From positions 634,299 to 698,298 of the forward strand of contig VFFE01007085.1 in NCBI GenBank assembly GCA_008921705.1: 64,000 nt of DNA, written 5' to 3'. The stretch comes from Burhinus oedicnemus (lineage: Eukaryota; Chordata; Aves; Charadriiformes; Burhinidae). Positions 48,231 through 60,484 of the stretch are shown in pieces (within the stretch, counting starts at the first letter, position 1; every line of letters begins with the position of its first letter). The notes under the pieces are model-generated. The model was not told the origin of the DNA, did not search any database, and worked only from the letters and a program-made list of their open reading frames with translations. A program made the position numbers and the translations under genes.

Positions 48231-51200
48231 GAGAATTTCAAACAGAGGCATTTGAGTCCCTGATCTTTCTTCATTTTTCTGGGTATCCATCTTAAAACAC
48301 CTAGAGACTATTCAGGTGAATGCTAAGCACCAATAATTGCAGCAGAAGTGAACAGGAACTGTACTTTGATCTTATGAAGGCCTAAAATTGCAAAGTACTC
48401 TGAAAAATCCAGTAGGAAAGCACGTTAAATGGGGGGAAACAATATTAGAGGACTTTTTTTACTTTTTTTCAGTGTCTCCACTCACAACATGTGAGAGGAA
48501 GATAATAATACCACCAGGGTGTCAGGAAGATAAATTCATTAATATTTGCAGAGAAATAGAGTACTACAATGAGAGCAGCATGGAAAAGCCCCTGAGAAAA
48601 TGAGTGATTCTCCATTCAGTGCAGCATTCAGATGGTGCACAGTAAATAATGGATGGGGCACACATTGAGAGATGAGTGTAAAAAGAAATATTGAACAACT
48701 ACCCACTCACTGAGCTCTGTTCATCCTCTCCTTATCCTGCTATCTGCACCTCCCATGAAGTATGTAAAAGGAAAATAAATGCTGTCTGACTTTGGAGCAG
48801 CTGGGTAGCCTTAATCTCACCTAATTTTAGCCTATAAAATAAGATGTCTAGTCTGTGCTTCCCCTGTAGTCAGTGAAAAGAGATAGGTACCTTAGGAAGC
48901 AATTCATCACACTGCCTCTGACACCTGTGTTAGGATGGGCTGATCACCGTCTGGTGGTGTCTATCTCTTTTCCTGGACACACACTGAGGGAGTGCAGAGA
49001 AACAATTTGGCTTAGTACTCCAGTGTTGAGATGACTTCAGGGTTTAGATTAATCCCGCCCTAAACCTCAATCTGAATGGTACAGTGTGCCATCCCAAAAC
49101 AAGTAAATCATTTTAACTGCCTTGTTTTCCTTCTAGTTTTCTGTGAATCATGACCTGTTTTGCACTCCAAAGTAAAGCTGCTGAAATTTGCATTAGACAG
49201 TCACTGACAAGATGCTTCAAAGATGGCATTTGTGGGGCAGCAGGAGAGTGATGGAGTGACGCCTGATTAGATGTAGAACAGCTGCCTGTGGTGACTGGTA
49301 TCGACTGAAGAAGGATGCCTCCCTTTCTCTACGTCACTGGATGTAGAAGGTTCCTTCATAATACATGCGACTGTTTGAGGAAAGTACATGATTTAGAAGG
49401 GTGTTTTGCATTAGGTAACAAGCATCTTTTCTCATCCTGGACAAATTATTTTAATCATTCACATCACCAGTCTAACCTTTGTATTATGCCAGCATGAGAA
49501 ATTAGATACATTCCACAAACCTGTTAGCAAATAATGTAGAACCTGTGAAGAAATTTTATTTTATGGTTGAATGTGTATTTAATTTTAAATCCAAGATGAA
49601 GGGGAGAAATAAAAGGAAACAAAGTTGGTTGCGTTTACATGGGGGGGAGCAAAAAAGATTCTTCCAGACATGAGGGTTTTTTTATTAAGTTATTGTCTTT
49701 TGGTTATTAAAATGGAGCTGTGAGAGCTTACCTCTGTATTATGAGGACCAATCCCTTATCAGCTTCTGAGGACTAGGCTTCTAGCTATTTCCTGGATTGC
49801 TATTACAAGGCATCTTTTGTGAGAGAAGCTCACATCCATTTTTTTTGATGGCTAAGTTGGAAAACTTATTTTGAAAGAACATTTCAGATTCTGTAGGAAA
49901 ATACAGAATAAAGAGGTTAATTAACAAAATGCTCAACAATCAATCATCTTCTATTAAAATTTAGCTATAGTTAATGCAGTCACAAGTCTGTATCAGTCTC
50001 TGCACTCCAGGGACAAGTCAAATACATAATGCAAATCCACCTTACTTCTTCATAACATTAATATTCATTCTATAAAATTTTCATGGTAGGTGAAGTTCTG
50101 CACTTTATTTTGTAACAGCAACTCAAGACAGTGATTTTATGTTGGTCCTTTTGTTTGTTTTCTTCCTTCACTAAACACTTAGGTTTCTTGTATCCCTGAT
50201 CAGGCAAATGCTTTGCCACCTGCTTACACTAAGCAGGTCTACTGCATCCTATAACCAGTGCTGAAAACACTGAAAGAAAAGAGCTGACTAAAGGACATGC
50301 TATCAAAGATAACTCCTCAGTGCTCCACATTCACTATGGCTTTAGAAACCACCTTAATAAAAGGCAAAGTGGCTTCCAACTGTTACCTCTGGTATCTCCA
50401 AGAGTAGAGGTGGAACTGCCAAACATGTAAATTCCCTACTTTTAGCTATTGCTAAGACATTGCTGGTTTTTACACTTCTGCAGTGACCTGCAGGAAGTGA
50501 TCATTTGTAGACTGGATACTCAGTACTGAATTTCAATGGACTGATTTTAATAAGTCACCACTCTTGGTTCTGGAGGTTAGTGTTCAGCAACTTAGAACTG
50601 ACTACATGAATACAGCTCATTTGCTTCAGTGAAAAAATAGCTTAAATTAGTTTAAGTGGCTTTGCACTGCAGTGGATGAAGAATACTCACATGGTTTGTT
50701 CTACCATGGAAGTGACACCTCATAGAGAGGTGAGGCTAGCAGCTAGAAAGTGAAAAATTCTTAAGTCCATGTGTTCCGCAGTGAACATCCTTCCATGTCC
50801 CAGTGGGCCAAACCACATCAGTGAGTGTGCTGAAGAAACACTTTCTAAACGCTACAATTTGTTTCTGAAGGTCTGTGAGGTTTGTCCCACCTGTTCAGTG
50901 TCCAAAACACATAACGGCGCTCTCTATATTCCCATCTGTTAACAGGTTTACAAAAACGAAGACAAAGCCTTCTGTACAATCCTTCCCTCAGCCATTCTCT
51001 ACCTGTACTTACATTACTTTGCTAACTTATTAAATTATTAAGTTGATCCCATATGCACAATGCAAACTTCAGCCCATAAGCTGACAACTTTTTCTGGGAT
51101 TTACTGTGTTAGAGCCAGCAGGGCCCTGACTTATCACTGTTGTAACACTGTCTGCAGAAGGACTTGTGTGAGTGCTCTTTAACTTCTGTCAAAATCAGTC

Positions 51201-53092
51201 TGGATAGTGCAACCCCCCAGAGCTACATCTTTGATAAGCTGTGGGTAAAAGGCAGAAATAATGAGGTGAGGAAGGACCACCTTTGGCCAGAACAGCTGCT
51301 TGAACAACTATCTGTGGCTGCAGAGCATTTTAACGTGGGATGGTTGCAAGAAACTAAAGAGCTCTCAAATGTTGGTGCCCGATGACATTAGTTAGGATTC
51401 AAGACATTTTCAATGTCTGATAGCATCCGGGAAGGTTAATGGTCAGTCACCTCACTTGCCATCAATAAGCAAGTAACTTGATTGCTATTTGCGAACATGA
51501 GGCAAAGCTTGGAGCTATATAATGTTTTGATTTTTATAAACTTGCCTTTCATAAATGTGGGTTTTTGTTAGTTCATTTTTCATTTCAGCTTTTGAGCGTG
51601 GAACAACAAACTAACTGACTAACCATTAGACTTAGAGAGTACATTAGATTAGATTAATTTTATTAACACCATAGTTACTCATCAGTCCTATGTTACCTAA
51701 TACTTTTGTTCTGAAAGGTTGTTTTGAAAATCAGATATTTTCATTTACTGGCAAGGTCTGAATTGAAGAGAAATGTTGTCTTATGCAGCTAACTAACTGA
51801 AATTCACGATGCAGCAGCTATAAATCAGAACTAAGTAAACAATTTTGTTTAGTGCACAGACATTTTTCTCCATGCTTCAGGGCCTTAATACTGATTTCTT
51901 TTATGCTGACCTCGACTCTTGTCAATTGACTCTCCTGTCACTACCTGCCAGTTTTCCGTAACTGTTCTTGCCACATATACTGTCATTTCTGCTGTATTTT
52001 CCAGCTATTCCACAGCGTGTTTCTTTCTCCTTCCCAACTCTCCTTCTCTGAAAGCCTTGAGGAAACATCTGAATAAAACTCCAAGTGAAGAATAAGTTAA
52101 TTGCACCTTTTCTTTTGTCTCCTGAAAAGACTTAGTTTCTATAATGTGTTCATTTAACTTGCTTTGTCTGCTTTTCCCCCCCCCGCCTTTTGTTTTCCTC
52201 TGTTTCAAATTAGTCCATGTTAAGCTGCGTTACTTTTTACTTAATGAGCTAAAACGTTGGGGCAGATATGTTGAGGAGTTTAAGAAATCTGCACTGAATT
52301 TTGTGCACAGGTATACTATGGTTTTTGAGCGAAAACCAGGTGAAAGACAGCAGCCATATTTAATTTGATAGGGATTTCTCCTGAAACAGTCCAGTTTTTC
52401 CCATCCTCCTGAACAGAACTATATGAGGTACCTTTTATTTTCCTGTTTTGAGCCAAAGTATGTTCTGAGTTGCCAAACAGAAGAATCAGCGTACAACTAA
52501 TATTATTCCAAAGTAGATTGCTGAGTGACATTTTGAATTATGTATTCCTACTATTGTGCCTAACCCCCTTCCAGTCCCTAATTGTGGGTCCCTTTTTGTG
52601 CATGTTAAGTGGTTTTTCATCCTGACTGAATTCTAATTTTATCTGAACCTTTGCAAGTATGTATGCTAATTATATGAAAAAATCATTTTGCATTCATTTT
52701 GAAACTAGAACATGTTTTCAACAAAATGTTTCCATTTCATAAATGTGAAATTGCAACTACTCCTAGCTTTGTCACTCAAAATGATTATTTTAATGTTATA
52801 TTTTTTAACATATTTATGAGATACACATTAAATTTATCATTTGTTTTCTGTAGTTTATAGTAACGTCCTTGTTAATAAGACAAAAATAACCTAAAAAAAT
52901 ACATTTCTAATACAAGTTACAGAATAAAATACAAGACAAAATGAATATACGTTTTTTATTTTAGAGAAATTTTAAGGAATCTCTGTGCAAAAATAGTCCT
53001 AGTGTTAATTTTTTATTAATTTATTGGAGATGTAATTCCATTTTAATTTTATATATTTAAAATTATCCCACTCTGCTTCTGATTACACACAT

Positions 53093-53108
53093 AATAATAG
53101 CTATTATT
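53093..53108. repeat. Perfect 16-bp palindrome
   Basis: AATAATAGCTATTATT reads the same on both strands. It lies in very AT-rich DNA, where such palindromes arise easily, so no function is claimed. Confidence 0.7.
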
Positions 53109-54323
53109 TTAAAATGAAAGGAGCCGCAAAGGAGATAGCTTTCCAATTATTTCTTACCTAGTACTGAAAAGGAGGGACAATGAAATACAAATGATCACTT
53201 GAAGATTTAAGTGCTTAGTTATTAAATGATTGAATGTGTAAAGGAAATAACTAATTTTAAAGTCAATTTGAAATGTAATTCCCCATTATGCCATCAGCAA
53301 TCCAGGCATACTATGATTTACCAATGAAAAATTCAGTCTCATATTGGGAAAGAGAAGACCTATGTCATTAGTTGTGCACACCTCATTTGCATTGGTTTTC
53401 AACAGAGATAACTTGATGCAAGCTGAATGGAGTTCATTGTTTTGAACAATTCACAAGTTGTTTAACTTTATTACAGACGTATAACAATAAAAAAAAGAGC
53501 TGTTGATGAATGCATTATCTTTCAATCTGAGTTAAGAAATTTAGGTCCTGCTATTGCTATAGTTCCTTTGTAACTAAACTTCACCTGAAATTCTCATGTA
53601 ACTATAATTCCTCGTGTTCATCATAGAAAACATAAACACTGCAATGTCTTCCCAGTGAAATGGGACAACGTGCTGCAATTTGCCATTTCATGAAACCAAA
53701 CAATTCTCAGGACCATTGGAAAAATAAGGCTCTGGAACAATATTCTAATAGGGATACGTTTGATTAATAACCTAAACTGCTTCAAAGAAGAATGCCAATG
53801 TAAAATGGGTGATAGTGTTACCTGAGAATCGTGATGAGGTTTTTGTGATGGCAGAGGATCCTGACAAGAAGACACAGCCGGGTTCTCCATTCCCATGTCT
53901 ATAATGCTAGTTTTTACAGTGAGGAAAATTAACTCAAACACATGTACTCAAGTAGACTATATGTTATAAAAGTTTCTAAGCCACAGAACAAACAGTATTA
54001 AATACAACAATGACTAATAGATGAGAATCTGAAAGGTGTTCAGACAGTAAAATAGTAATTAAAACCTATTTAAACATTTTCCTTGTGAAGTAATGGTACC
54101 TTTGAGCAGTATATTATTGATTTAATATATTTTTGGCCAGCCTTATTCAGGGCCAAAAGGACAAGCCTAACTCCTAACTTGGCTACTCCTGTCACGAAAT
54201 TCTGATCTATCAATGCTAAAGAAGTACTCTCCTGGCATCAGATATGCTAGACAGAAGAATTACCAATATAATTAGGAACTCAATATTGATTTGAGAGCAG
54301 TTTAAAAATTGTTAATTGTATAA

Positions 54324-54343
54324 GCTAATTGCTAACAATTAGC
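54324..54343. promoter_or_regulatory. Inverted repeat of homeodomain-type sites
   Basis: GCTAATTG (54324-54331) and its exact reverse complement CAATTAGC (54336-54343) flank a 4-base spacer, giving two inward-facing TAATTG cores. A further GTTAATTGT lies just upstream at 54311-54319. The arrangement could bind a homeodomain dimer. It could equally be a chance hairpin in AT-rich DNA. Confidence 0.25.
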
Positions 54344-55653
54344 ATAAACCAGCATGCATGCATAGAAGTCAGTGTGAATCCCATTTTGTTTTTTCTGAGT
54401 AATTCAAGAGTTATGATCATGGGCTCACAACTGATTTAAATGACATCTCCTTCACTCAGTGATATAATAAAGAGATGGTATAGTATTTATTATTGTGGAA
54501 CAAAGTCACAAATATTCCAAGACTTAGAATATTTAGAGTTCTAGTAATTTTTGGAAAATTTTCTGAGTTCTCTAATTGTTATATTAGAAAGCGTAGGGCT
54601 TATAAAAAGCAACTTGAGTACACAGAATCTTTTTTTTTAAAAGTGTTCAAAAGAACTTTTAACCACAGGCAGACCAGACTTCTTTGAATACTTATCAGTC
54701 ATTCTGATGGGGCGGTGATCTAAGACTGCACTATTCACTGAAGTGGTGATTTTGTCCTGACAACGCATTCACATCTCCTCCTCTGATCCAGCTGAAACAC
54801 AACCTTTTATTTTTGGTAAGATCAGTATTTAGTAAGATCAGCAAACTGATCCATGTCACCTTGTGTGCCAGCATGGCAGGGGCAGCAGGCACGTGTGGGC
54901 TGGGGCGAGGGGGAAGAACTTGCCCCATCAGTGGCCATGACTTTTCAAACTGGCTTAAACTGATTAGGATGCTGTGCCTTTGACGTGGTAACAGCACCTT
55001 TCTCTAATCGTGTGAGGTGTTTCAAACTGAGTTTTGATGCCCTTCTCCTGAAGGTAATATGACCTCTGCCAGAAGAGTCTTTTATTCATCTTCATAGACT
55101 GCCAATCCATTGGACTGAATTGAAATAAATTAATTGATTGAAACCTACCTGATAGTTTTAAGAAGGTTTCGGTTTGAGGGGTTTTTTTGTTTGCCTGTGT
55201 TTTAAGGAATGCTGCCACTGCTTTCTCGGAAGCAACGCTTGGTAAGGACCCCTAGCTAAAAATCTGCCCCTCTCCTAACTGTGAAGAGAAGAAATATGTG
55301 ATGTTCCTATCCAGGGAACTATGGGGGAGCACTCTACCTTCATAATGAAGAAGGTAGAAACCACCTGAAACCTGTTAAATACATCAGCTAAGAGGTGGCC
55401 ACTACCTAGCCAACCGAGTAATCACGGACGGTCTACAGAAACATTTTTTTCACAGCAGTGATCATTTCCCAAGTGCTTCCTAGTCAAAACATATTGTGTA
55501 ACGGACACAAGGCTTGTTGTACTTCACATTGTATCAACTAACTCCTTGGGAAGAAGATACTAAACATATGTTCCGCTATGTCTTAGATGCACAGCTTCAC
55601 ATTGCTGTGGTTACACTGAGAGCAGAGTACTAGACCCATGTTCTGGCTTGGGT

Positions 55654-55710
55654 ATGGCCGCACCAGCTGCAATAGCGATAGCTGCATTTACACAGTATCA
55701 CTTGGAAAAG
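55654..55710 (+). other. Candidate first coding exon of a mini-ORF, speculative
   Basis: An ATG with G at +4 opens a frame reading MAAPAAIAIAAFTQYHLEK that ends exactly at AAAAG/GTAAGTG, a strong splice donor. The Ala-rich start resembles the N-termini of vertebrate proteins. A phase-compatible acceptor exon lies 613 nt downstream (56324). There is no CpG island, TATA box or recognised homologue, so the call depends entirely on splice-site appearance and frame. Confidence 0.13.
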
Positions 55711-56323
55711 GTAAGTGATATCAACTGAAAATGCAAAATAGCAGCAAATAAAAGAACGCTTTAAAAAAGAGCAGAGTTGGGGCAACTTAGAATAGTACAT
55801 TGCTCCTGCTGGCTTCTCTGCTCTTCTGGAAGAAATAGTTGCCCCTTTGTAAACCTGAGAGAACACGCACTGTGTCTGCTCTTCAGCTGCCACAGCCTCA
55901 AGCTTGGCATACTACCTTAAACGGCCATCAATCCCAGTCAAACCTAATGCCTGGACTGTGGGCTGGTGTGGCTGGGAAGCAAACACACTGGTTTTGCTGT
56001 AGGTGTGGTAAGCTCCACAGAGAGGTGCCGCAGAGGGCTGGGGGCACTACCTGCTTAAATTGTTCCAGTATGAATCACCAAAGGTTTCCCGGTGGCACCC
56101 TACTTTAAGGCACCTTTATGCAGTTCGCTTGCTGCTGTTCATGAGTACAGTAGCCTTCTGCTTGACTCTCATCTGAGGATTAAATTAGCATTGAAGAGCC
56201 TGCGGCTTGGTCCCCAGCATTTCATGTGGCAAACAAATGGTATGTGTGGTGACCTGGACAATCAAATCGCCTTCACACAGTGATCGCATGTATTTTCTTA
56301 CCTCCTCTGTCTTTCTCTTTCAG

Positions 56324-56386
56324 GGCTTTACCAGCACAATAGCTCTAATGAATCCTCTTCCTGAGAAGGTTGGTATATTCTCATAA
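56324..56386 (+). other. Candidate terminal exon of the mini-ORF, speculative
   Basis: A long pyrimidine tract and acceptor (CTCCTCTGTCTTTCTCTTTCAG, ending at 56323) leads into a frame reading GFTSTIALMNPLPEKVGIFS with a TAA at 56384-56386. It is in phase with the donor at 55710. A variant polyadenylation hexamer ATTAAA lies at 56451-56456, followed by T-rich DNA. Joined to the upstream candidate it would give a 39-residue product. No family is recognised. Confidence 0.12.
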
Positions 56387-58559
56387 GAAGACCAGTAGTG
56401 TAAAAGGTCTATTTCTTAGTTAATTGCTGAAAAACAAGGCACAGAACAAAATTAAAATTGATATTTTTTAGAGGCTCTCATCTAGTTCATCTTCTCTGGC
56501 AATTTAATCCATCCTGTTCATATATTACCCTTCCTAGTAAGAAGTCTTACCTGAGTTGCCAATTTACTCTTAATTCTAGACTGTACAAATCCATTCTGAC
56601 TTGTCTAAGGTTATACTTAGAATCGGCCTATATGCCTATTAAATTTGGCAAAAAAAATCTCTTATTGTCATGGTGGGTGTCAGCCCTTGGGACAAGATAA
56701 TTCAAACTGGTTTATCTGCACCAGTGTAGATATGCCCTGCAACCCTACAGCAAAAGCAGAGGGTGGAGGTTGCACACCAACTGTGCAATGTGACTTAGGA
56801 CCTCTACACAGTCATGTGATGTCCATTTGATCCTGTTCTTGCCACTGAAAATTTAGAGGGATGACAAGTGAACTGTAGCATTTAAAGAGGTTGTCACCTG
56901 CAGCTATTTGGTCCTCTACCCCTCCTTTTTTATCCTGACCGAGGTTACAACTGCCTCAGGAGAATGGCAGTACAGAACATGTGAATGATCCTCAGCCAGT
57001 TTACAGCAGAGTCAGTGAGCTCAGCGTAAATTTTTGATACAGGTGAACTTAAAATAAACTGTCAGGTTTTGGGCTGACATGGTAACCTGTGGACTTGCAT
57101 TCGATCCACCTAACTCCTGGCTGGGAGGTGCGTTTCTGGCTGAGCAGTTGTCGCACAGGTCATGACACTACTTATAATGGACTTAGTTTTGCAAACAGCA
57201 GCACACTCTGATAATGTTTTAATCTCCTAGATCCTCAGTATCCTCTCATGAGAGGCACCCCTCTGTTTTCCCCCATTACCTCCTTTAATCTTTCTTAGGT
57301 AAACTGGCTTGGTTAACAAAACCTGCCAATATGTGGCTATGGATGACAGTAATTTCAGGCACCGCAGACAGACCTAGAAGAGGATGCATGTCCACAAGCT
57401 AAGTTCTTAAACTGGGGAGCAAGAGTGACCAACCTCGGGCAAGATAAAGCATTTCCCAGACACAGTTCTGCATTCTCACCTTTACTGTGGGGATGACAAA
57501 GATATGAATGAAGTTGCTAATGGCCATGAATTAAAGAACCGCATATCAATGCTGGTTTATTTTGACAGGCCTAAAAACTTTGGGGTTATGGCTGCTTCCC
57601 AAAAAGCCTAGCCCATCTTGCAGTGGAGTGAGCAGACTCAGAAAAGGGGAGAAAGCTAGACCAAAATAGATGACTGTGAGCAAGAAACATTACAGCCACG
57701 CCAGCATAAGCCATTCTTGCTCCTGAGTCAGAGTCCTGTGTGAGAATGAGTCAAATCCCTTAATTGTGGCAGCACAACCACGGAAGATTTCTAGCTATAG
57801 CACCTTATTGAGGCTCCTAAGCAAAGCCTAAAGTAGGAAAAAAATCCCTGTATTTAAAAATTAAACAGCTGACAAGACTGAACCCTTTCAAACAGGAGTA
57901 AAACCAGGTTAACATCTAGAAAAACTGTTACCTTACAGATATGCTTTAGTGAGGAAAACTATCTGAAGACATTTGTCTAAAAAGTCACCTTCCTGCATGT
58001 AACCTTTTTTACTTTCCCATACTTTGTGCTGCTGGAAAATTCCTGAAGTTCTTTAAAAACAAAAAAGCCGTCAAGATGTGCCTGGATACTGGCTCGTCAC
58101 TCAGTGATAGTAGTCATTTCAGACATACGCACACACAGAAAATTGCATATGTAAAATCTATTCAAGCTAGTATGATGAGAAGAAAACCAAAAAAGAACAC
58201 TGGGAAAAAAAAACGGATGGAAGAAATATAGTGATTTCGGTAGGCATGCACTGACTGTGTATTTTTTGTAAAATATGAAGGGATAACCAGCCATTTTTTT
58301 TTGTGACTATGGGTCACCTAAACTTGAATGAGTTTTTCATATTCTCATGATTCTGTTTTCCATATGCAAAACTGTCAGTTCTTGAAATATATGTAAATAA
58401 GTGTTATTTACAAAGACAGTCCGGTCATAGATGTAATGAATCCAAATAGATTTAGCCTTAGCTCAGTTCAGTGTTATTTTCCAAGCTCCTCTCTTCACAT
58501 GCAAGAGTCATGCATTTAGAACAGGCTGCCTGAGGTCATAGACAGGATTTAACAAGTGC

Positions 58560-58800
58560 AAGCCTGCTTAAGGAGGCCGATTTGAACTGAGTGGATACAG
58601 AGCCTTATTTATGACACAAACATAATCTGAATGAAATTGGTTTATGTCTTGTTCGCGTTTAAGAGCACTGTGCTACCCTTATGCAATATTTGCATTGGAA
58701 AATAAGAGATTTGCATGGGAGTGAATCACTAAAATTATTCACAAGGCATTACAGGATTTTACAGTGGATCTTTCATAAGGGAATCAGGATGGATACTGTG
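58560..58800. promoter_or_regulatory. Enhancer-like block with two octamer motifs
   Basis: Two perfect ATTTGCAT octamers (58688-58695 and 58709-58716) lie on the same strand exactly 21 bp apart, two helical turns. The first is part of an inverted repeat ATGCAA-TAT-TTGCAT at 58681-58695. Octamers are POU-family (OCT) binding sites. The flanks are non-repetitive and lack open frames. The motifs and spacing are seen directly. Enhancer function is inferred. Confidence 0.27.
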
Positions 58801-60435
58801 CCATTGATTTCAAAATAAAATTGGGATGGTATGTGTGAAATTTTGTTACTTTCTTTTAGTAAAAAGACTGTCTCACTATCATTTTGAATTTAAAATACCA
58901 AATCTCTTATCTTTCAAATAGTACCTTTTGCTCTGGAAGACTTGCAACCTATCTATCTGCATCGCGGTGTTAGTGCAGGCATTGAACATGGAGAAACGAT
59001 TTAGGCAGCATGAGAAAGCAGCGTTTGGAGCACATAAGGTCATCACTTGAATAGGAGGATTTTCTGCTAGCAGCTGGCACTGCTGAATCTGACCAGTGAC
59101 TGGAAGGCATCATGCCAGAAGCTAGGACTTAAAAAGATCTTCAGGCTGGGGAGCACAAAACTGAAATGGAGAGGAGCTGATCAGCTTTTTTTCTAGTTTT
59201 AAAGATAGGTCAGGGAGGTGAGTGAGGCAATGATTGATGGGGTTGGCACTTCTGGGTTTGTCTACGGGGGAAAGCTGCACTGAGGTAAATTTAATTAGCT
59301 TTGAAGCCAGTATAGTTACTGTCATGCCTGTCCATGTTACGTACCTCCTTGGTATAGGAGGACGTTTTTCATTTTCAACCTGTCGGTAATATATTCAAGA
59401 TAAGTGGGAAAAATCATTCTTACTCTGTCATAGAAGTGTACACATGAAAGTTTGCACTGGTGCAAAGTTAGGGCCAAATCCATGCCAGGAAAGATTTGTC
59501 AAGTAGCCTTCTAGGCAAGCCCTCTTAAGACAGGGAGAGCCTGTATAAGCAAGAAAAGTGCTTTACCTATGTAACATACACCAGTGCAAAAGTGCAAAAT
59601 AAGCTGTACCACTTTTTGTGTCACACTAAGTGGGTTTCCCCTTGGACTGTTACCCGTACAAAAAGGATGCAAGACAAAGCACCTCACTGGCCATTTGTAC
59701 AGCTGCCAAGGGTACTTGTTACGCCAACCTCTACATCTATTTAGACTCACATCTACCTTAGTTTATACCATGCCGTTCTCAAGACTAGTCCTGCATAAAG
59801 CCACCACCAGCCAAACTAATGACACTTGTCCTATCCATGGTTACTAATCATGTTCTAATGCAACAGTGAACACACAGAACACAGGTAACACAATGTTTTG
59901 CAGAGATACCCTAATGGAGATGACTCTATTGATTTGGATTTTTCTTTACTGCTAAAAAGATTAATTAATTTATTTTTTTTAACCTCAGAGAAATCAACAC
60001 ACGTCAGCTCTCCTGTGCTAAAAACATAGTAAAGATAAGGTCCTTTAATTTTGTACTGAGGTGAATTTTCCAAGGTCAGTCCCAGGCAAGAGGACAGGGC
60101 TGACCTTGCTGAACTAACCTTGTGGTAATATTAAGGCATCCAGCACATGGCTGTGTTTCCAGTTTGGCGTATCTGACATATATTAGTGATATTTATGCAA
60201 AAATATTGTATCCTTTTTTTTAGCGGAGAAGACCTAGCCTTTATAATCTGCCTTTTTGTCACCTCAGAAGCAGTTCTGTAGTCCACCCTCCACACAGCAC
60301 AAAGCTTATCAAAGAGACCTAAACTCTACATATGACTGAAATTCACTGTAGACTTCTGTATCTATGACAAGTCCTCTGAAAAAGGGAGCAGTATGTCCAG
60401 AGTGTTTCGTTATCTTCGATGATGCAACCTGCGTT

Positions 60436-60484
60436 TGGAATAATCATGTCTACACAGTGCTCTGGAATCGCTATGTCTACACAG
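60436..60484. repeat. 27-bp-period imperfect duplication
   Basis: TGGAATAATCATGTCTACACAG (60436-60457) recurs as TGGAATCGCTATGTCTACACAG (60463-60484), 18 of 22 positions identical with the differences clustered. This is a small local duplication inside an accidental open frame. Confidence 0.7.

Larger units (their letters stand above)
48231..55640. other. Non-coding, partly very AT-rich unique DNA
   Basis: No protein family is recognised. The longest frame is 106 codons (53621-53941 -) and is uninformative. The 52560-53550 interval is especially AT-rich and includes a perfect 16-bp palindrome (53093-53108). A C9 run lies at 52176-52184. A stem-loop with homeodomain-type cores lies at 54324-54343. 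Confidence 0.55.

Noticed and set aside
50113..50137. Resemblance to the 5' part of miR-194 (TGTAACAGCAACTC)
   Set aside because: The match stops after 14 nt and the flanks do not form the expected precursor hairpin.
51370..51390. TTGGTGCCCGATGACATT, faintly like a retroviral primer-binding site
   Set aside because: No LTR, no gag/pol coding and no matching 3' LTR nearby, so it is a chance word.
55839..56108. 89-codon frame with CCRCGKLH and TTCLNCS, superficially like a zinc ribbon
   Set aside because: Only the two CxxC pairs resemble a ribbon. There are no flanking conserved residues and no exon structure, so it is probably accidental.
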